Source: Brachypodium distachyon
Lineage: Eukaryota; Streptophyta; Magnoliopsida; Poales; Poaceae
Assembly (NCBI RefSeq): GCF_000005505.3
Contig: NC_016133.3
Location: 6,820,001-6,884,000, forward strand
Direction: 5' to 3'
Length of the DNA stretch: 64,000 nucleotides
Position 1 is the stretch's first letter. The number at the start of each line of letters is the position of its first letter. Both the position numbers and the translations under genes were made by a program. Below, piece by piece: positions 60,893 through 64,000 of this stretch. Under the pieces are notes generated by a model. That model ran no database searches and had not been told where the DNA came from. It worked only from the letters and a program-made list of their open reading frames with translations.

Positions 60893-60948
60893 AGGGTACG
60901 TCGGCAAAGAGTAAAAACAGGAGCCCTAGCTACGCAATTGGCACGACG

Positions 60949-62363
60949 ATGAAAAGGATGCGACTGGATTCCAATGGCGACAAAGAGGAGATACCGGCGG
61001 AGAGCAGCAGCAGGAAGCTGTGCGACGACTTGCTGGAAGAGATATTCTCCCGCCTGCCGGCCCGCTCGGCTGCACTTTGTGCCGCGCTCTCGAAGCGGTG
61101 GCGCGAGTTCATCAACGCCCCCGATTTCTGGCTCCAGACCACCGTCCGCCGCCGCCGCCCGGCTCTAGCATCGCCTACGTTCACGAGTACGCCGCCGAGC
61201 GCGACGGCGGCCACAAGTCGCTCCAGCACGCCTTGCACCACGTCGACGGCCCTTGCAGCAGCAGCAGCAGCAGCAGCAGCTCCGCCCTCGCGCAGGGGTT
61301 CCTCTCCAGCGCCCGCCACGGTCTGCAGCAGCGCTACGTCGGCACGTGCAACGGCCTGGTGGCCCTGGAGGTGCAGGGGCTGTACAACCCCAGGTTCTTC
61401 ACCTGCGCCGTGCTTAACCCTGCCACCGCAGAGGAGGCCTCGCTGGTCTACCTCGGATTAGCAGCCGAGCAGCGGTACCAGTACTGGCTCCGGGGCTTCG
61501 GGTACGGCCCTGCCAGCAGGACCTACAAGTTGCTCGTCGTGAGACGGGCTTGTCCCTTCAGCGGCGGCCCGCTGCAAGTGGTGTCCCTGCAGCAGGCGGC
61601 CCGTGGAGAAGAAGCGCGGACCGTGTTCCCTGAATTAGACGGCGGCGACCACGCCTTCTCGTTGTGCATCGGCGGCCAGGTCTGCCTCCTCGACGGCAGG
61701 AAACGGAGGGTGCTCATTTTCGACGTGGACAGCGAGACGGTTCGCCCGGTCAGGCTCCCAGCTGCCGCGGCGGGCGCCGGAACTGTGCTGTGCTCGGAGC
61801 TTATGGAGGTAAGTGGGAACCTGTGCGTCGCGGTGCAGGACGAGCAAAGCCCCCACGAGGTTACGCTCTGGCTGCTCACGCCGAGCCTCGATTGGCAGAA
61901 GCGGTGCGTGATGGGCCAGGTTGCACCGAGGAATAACGTGTCCCATTGCTGGTTAGTCGGCGCGTGGGATTGCGGAGGCAATCGGCTGCTCGTTTGGTTT
62001 CGGGGAGAAGGCCTCAGGCTTTACGGCGGCGCTGGTGCACGCTTGCCGGCCGGGAGGTGGACGCTGGAGGAGGAACAGACAGGTTCATCTTCATGGTATC
62101 ACCCGCGGTGGGGATACGGCCAGTATAGATTATGCTGGGGTTACAGGCCGACTGCCATTCCCCCACGGATGGCCGTTGGCAACTACTGCACGGGCGCACC
62201 TCCCGTCGTCCTCTGCCATTTCCAGTCCGGCCGCCGGACTCCGGAGCGCCCTACGATGCAATTCGTGAACGTAATATCAGGCCTCGTCACAACGCTTCTC
62301 GCCGGCAAGGAGCTGCATGTGCATGGCGCGGCGGATAAAGATGCACGGGATGCGGAGTTTTAA
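60949..62363 (+). CDS. F-box protein gene (grass F-box family), reading frame broken near 61150
   Basis: F-box proteins are the substrate receptors of SCF ubiquitin ligases. The start MKRMRLDSNGDKEE at 60949 follows a TATA box. The F-box (LCDDLLEEIFSRLPARSAAL...RWREFINAPDFW) occupies residues ~24-62, in frame 1. At 61140-61165 the frame must shift to frame 3 inside a CCGCCGCCGCCC tract to continue as PGSSIAYVHEYAAE and on through a typical beta-propeller-like C-terminal region (YVGTCNGLVALE, YLRGFGYGP-like, GNLCVAVQD) to TAA at 62361. Joined, it would be about 470 aa, normal for this family. Either a 1-base indel has killed the gene, or the GC tract was mis-sequenced; no GT..AG intron fits. 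A CAG run (61254-61279) encodes poly-Ser. Single exon. Confidence 0.8.
61254..61279 (+). repeat. CAG trinucleotide repeat (coding poly-Ser)
   Basis: About eight or nine CAG/AGC units within the F-box gene; a likely polymorphic microsatellite. Confidence 0.9.
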
Positions 62364-64000
62364 TTTTTCTTTTTTTTCTAGTAAAAGGTTTTAATTTCCC
62401 TAATTTCATTGGTTGGTTAAGCTTTCTGAAATCTAGATAAAGTGTGAATCTAGTAAAAGGTTTTAATTTTCTTTTTCTAGCAAAAGGTTTTCTTCGTTGC
62501 TTCAAGATTGGTGCTAGGAATTTTGCATGTACGAAAACTTTCTGTGTTTTTGTTCTCGAATGCGAATTTGATATAGGCTCGGGCGTCCAGCACCGTCTTT
62601 TGCTGTCTTGGGAGTTGGGATCCGACTATCCGACACTCGCCTCAGTGAGATTAACCCAAATCAATGAGGTCACGCTGGGAGGGAACTGTGTTTTCTGTTC
62701 GGTAGGGCACTGTTGCTGTCTGCAGAGTAATGTTAGCATTAAATACATCTTTCCTGCCTGGCTATGACTCGGTGTTTCCATCTTCACAACCTATACGCTC
62801 CACAATTGTTTGCAAGCAGGGCGAGAAGACTGTGAGTTCATCTTGATTTGTGTTTTCTGCCGGATCAATGGATATTGATTCTGGTCCATACGCCTCTCTT
62901 CGTCATAGCTCGGGTCAGATTAAAACTCGCTCGTTTTATAATACGAGCTAAGCCGAGATTAGCCTAGATCGCTCAAACTCGACTCGTTTGCACTGGAGGA
63001 GCCGCCATTATCGGACAACCGACGGCTGTTAGTCACCCTCCGATTGATATCCACTGATGGGTCACTCCATGCCCATTATTGATGTTACGACTACATCACA
63101 ACATCTCGCAAATGTCTGTCAGTGGAGATAGATCAGGGGAGGAGTTTTTTCGGGGCACTGCAAGAACTAAAATCTACAGTATGAAATAGTTGATGGACTG
63201 AATTTTTGTAAGAGCGAATTCCATTTTTACTTCATATTTCACCTCTGATTACCCCATTTAGTTAAACTTGTGCCAATTTTTACCACATGTAATACCTTTT
63301 TCCAATTTCCCACAATTATGGCAGTTTGGGCACGCACGTCAGTCCTTTTTGGCATGCCACGCAGAAGGTGCTTTCATCAAATTACTAACGAGCAGATTAA
63401 TGTACGTGGAGATGAAGAACTCTGACTGATGCACCGATCTCCCGTTGAGGTATCATAAACGATGTTGAAAACCACTGATGGTCACGCGCCGGTCGCCCGT
63501 TGGTGGAGACAGATCATATTGGAAGGGTTTTTATTTTTTAAGGTAGTGCAGAAACTAAAATCAACGGTAAAAGTTTGATGGGCTGAAAAATAATTGCCAA
63601 TTTTTTTTGTAAAGTAACTCGAAGAAAACTTAACAGTACACGAGTGAATCCTAATTGCTTTCTCGGAAACTTTTTGCATGTGAGATTTTAGCACCGACCC
63701 GTTACGTGTGGATGAGATTAGGAGAGCCGGGACCTTGCTCGTGCGTGCTACGTGGATCATGCGTAGCGCTCTTCTTTTGGCAACAAGTGTGCCGCCAATC
63801 GATCCAAAGCGAATTGAGACTGACACAACCAATAATTGGGGTTACCATGCATGCGCTTGCCGCGTCATATATAGCTATGAGTGGATGAAACAGTTCACTG
63901 GAATGTAAAGGCTTTTGACTCGGGAGAATTCGATAACAACTTCACGAGAACGCTAGCACTTCAAAAGAAAACCGTTATAAACTGACAATTCCCCGCATAG
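62364..64000. other. F-box 3' flank and intergenic; diverged copy of the 410-bp repeat family
   Basis: No gene supported. 63209-63364 resembles the second half of the 410-bp repeat (AGAGCGAATTCCATTTTTAC, TTACCCCATTTA, ATTTCCCACAATTATGGCAG). GTAAAAGGTTTTAATTT recurs at 62382 and 62455. Confidence 0.45.

Noticed and set aside
60637..60948. Longer in-frame N-terminus of the F-box gene starting at 60637
   Set aside because: A good TATA box at 60884-60892 lies inside it, and the added residues resemble no F-box protein.

Overview
This window looks like nuclear DNA of a cool-season grass (Pooideae; a Triticeae or Brachypodium relative is my best guess). The genes have introns with GT-AG borders, several first exons have the strong GC bias typical of grasses, and the spaces between genes are full of Stowaway-type and Tourist-type MITEs, a tRNA-derived SINE resembling Au-SINE, LINE fragments, Helitron ends and other fold-back elements. 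There is no bacterial or organellar signature.

Layout from left to right. 1-6.8 kb is a transposon-rich flank: a frameshifted LINE 3' end, a SINE, an 887-bp Mutator-like element with 9-bp target duplications that may carry a captured gene piece (a Pack-MULE candidate), nested MITEs and a GC-rich retroposon. 6.8-10.1 kb is an LRR receptor kinase (minus strand, 2 exons). 11.5-13.8 kb is transposon debris. 14.1-17.8 kb is an Aux/IAA auxin repressor (minus, 6 exons). 18.4-28.5 kb is mostly noncoding with MITEs, a Helitron end and one orphan importin-like exon. 28.5-30.05 kb is ribosomal protein eS24 (minus, 4 exons). 30-40 kb is sparse, with a possible small ORF at 32.5 kb. 40.3-44.7 kb is a tonoplast monosaccharide transporter (plus, 5 exons) with a Helitron in intron 2. 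46.2-53.3 kb is a calponin-homology kinesin-14 (minus, 19 exons) whose central 505-codon exon is an expanded repeat coiled coil. 53.9-60.3 kb is bounded by two 410-bp direct repeats exactly 6000 bp apart and holds an En/Spm-type transposase relic and a single Nudix-hydrolase-like exon. 60.9-62.4 kb is an F-box gene broken by a frameshift. The last 1.6 kb has no gene I can support.

The intact genes are independent housekeeping or signalling loci, not a pathway: perception (receptor kinase), auxin response, translation, vacuolar sugar storage and microtubule transport. From memory, the order receptor kinase - Aux/IAA (OsIAA7) - eS24 - TMT2 - kinesin-14 matches a stretch of rice chromosome 2 short arm; this would need a synteny check. 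I derived the exon borders by hand from GT/AG sites and phase consistency. All five spliced gene models (the Aux/IAA allowing for its uncertain last exon) close without phase conflicts.
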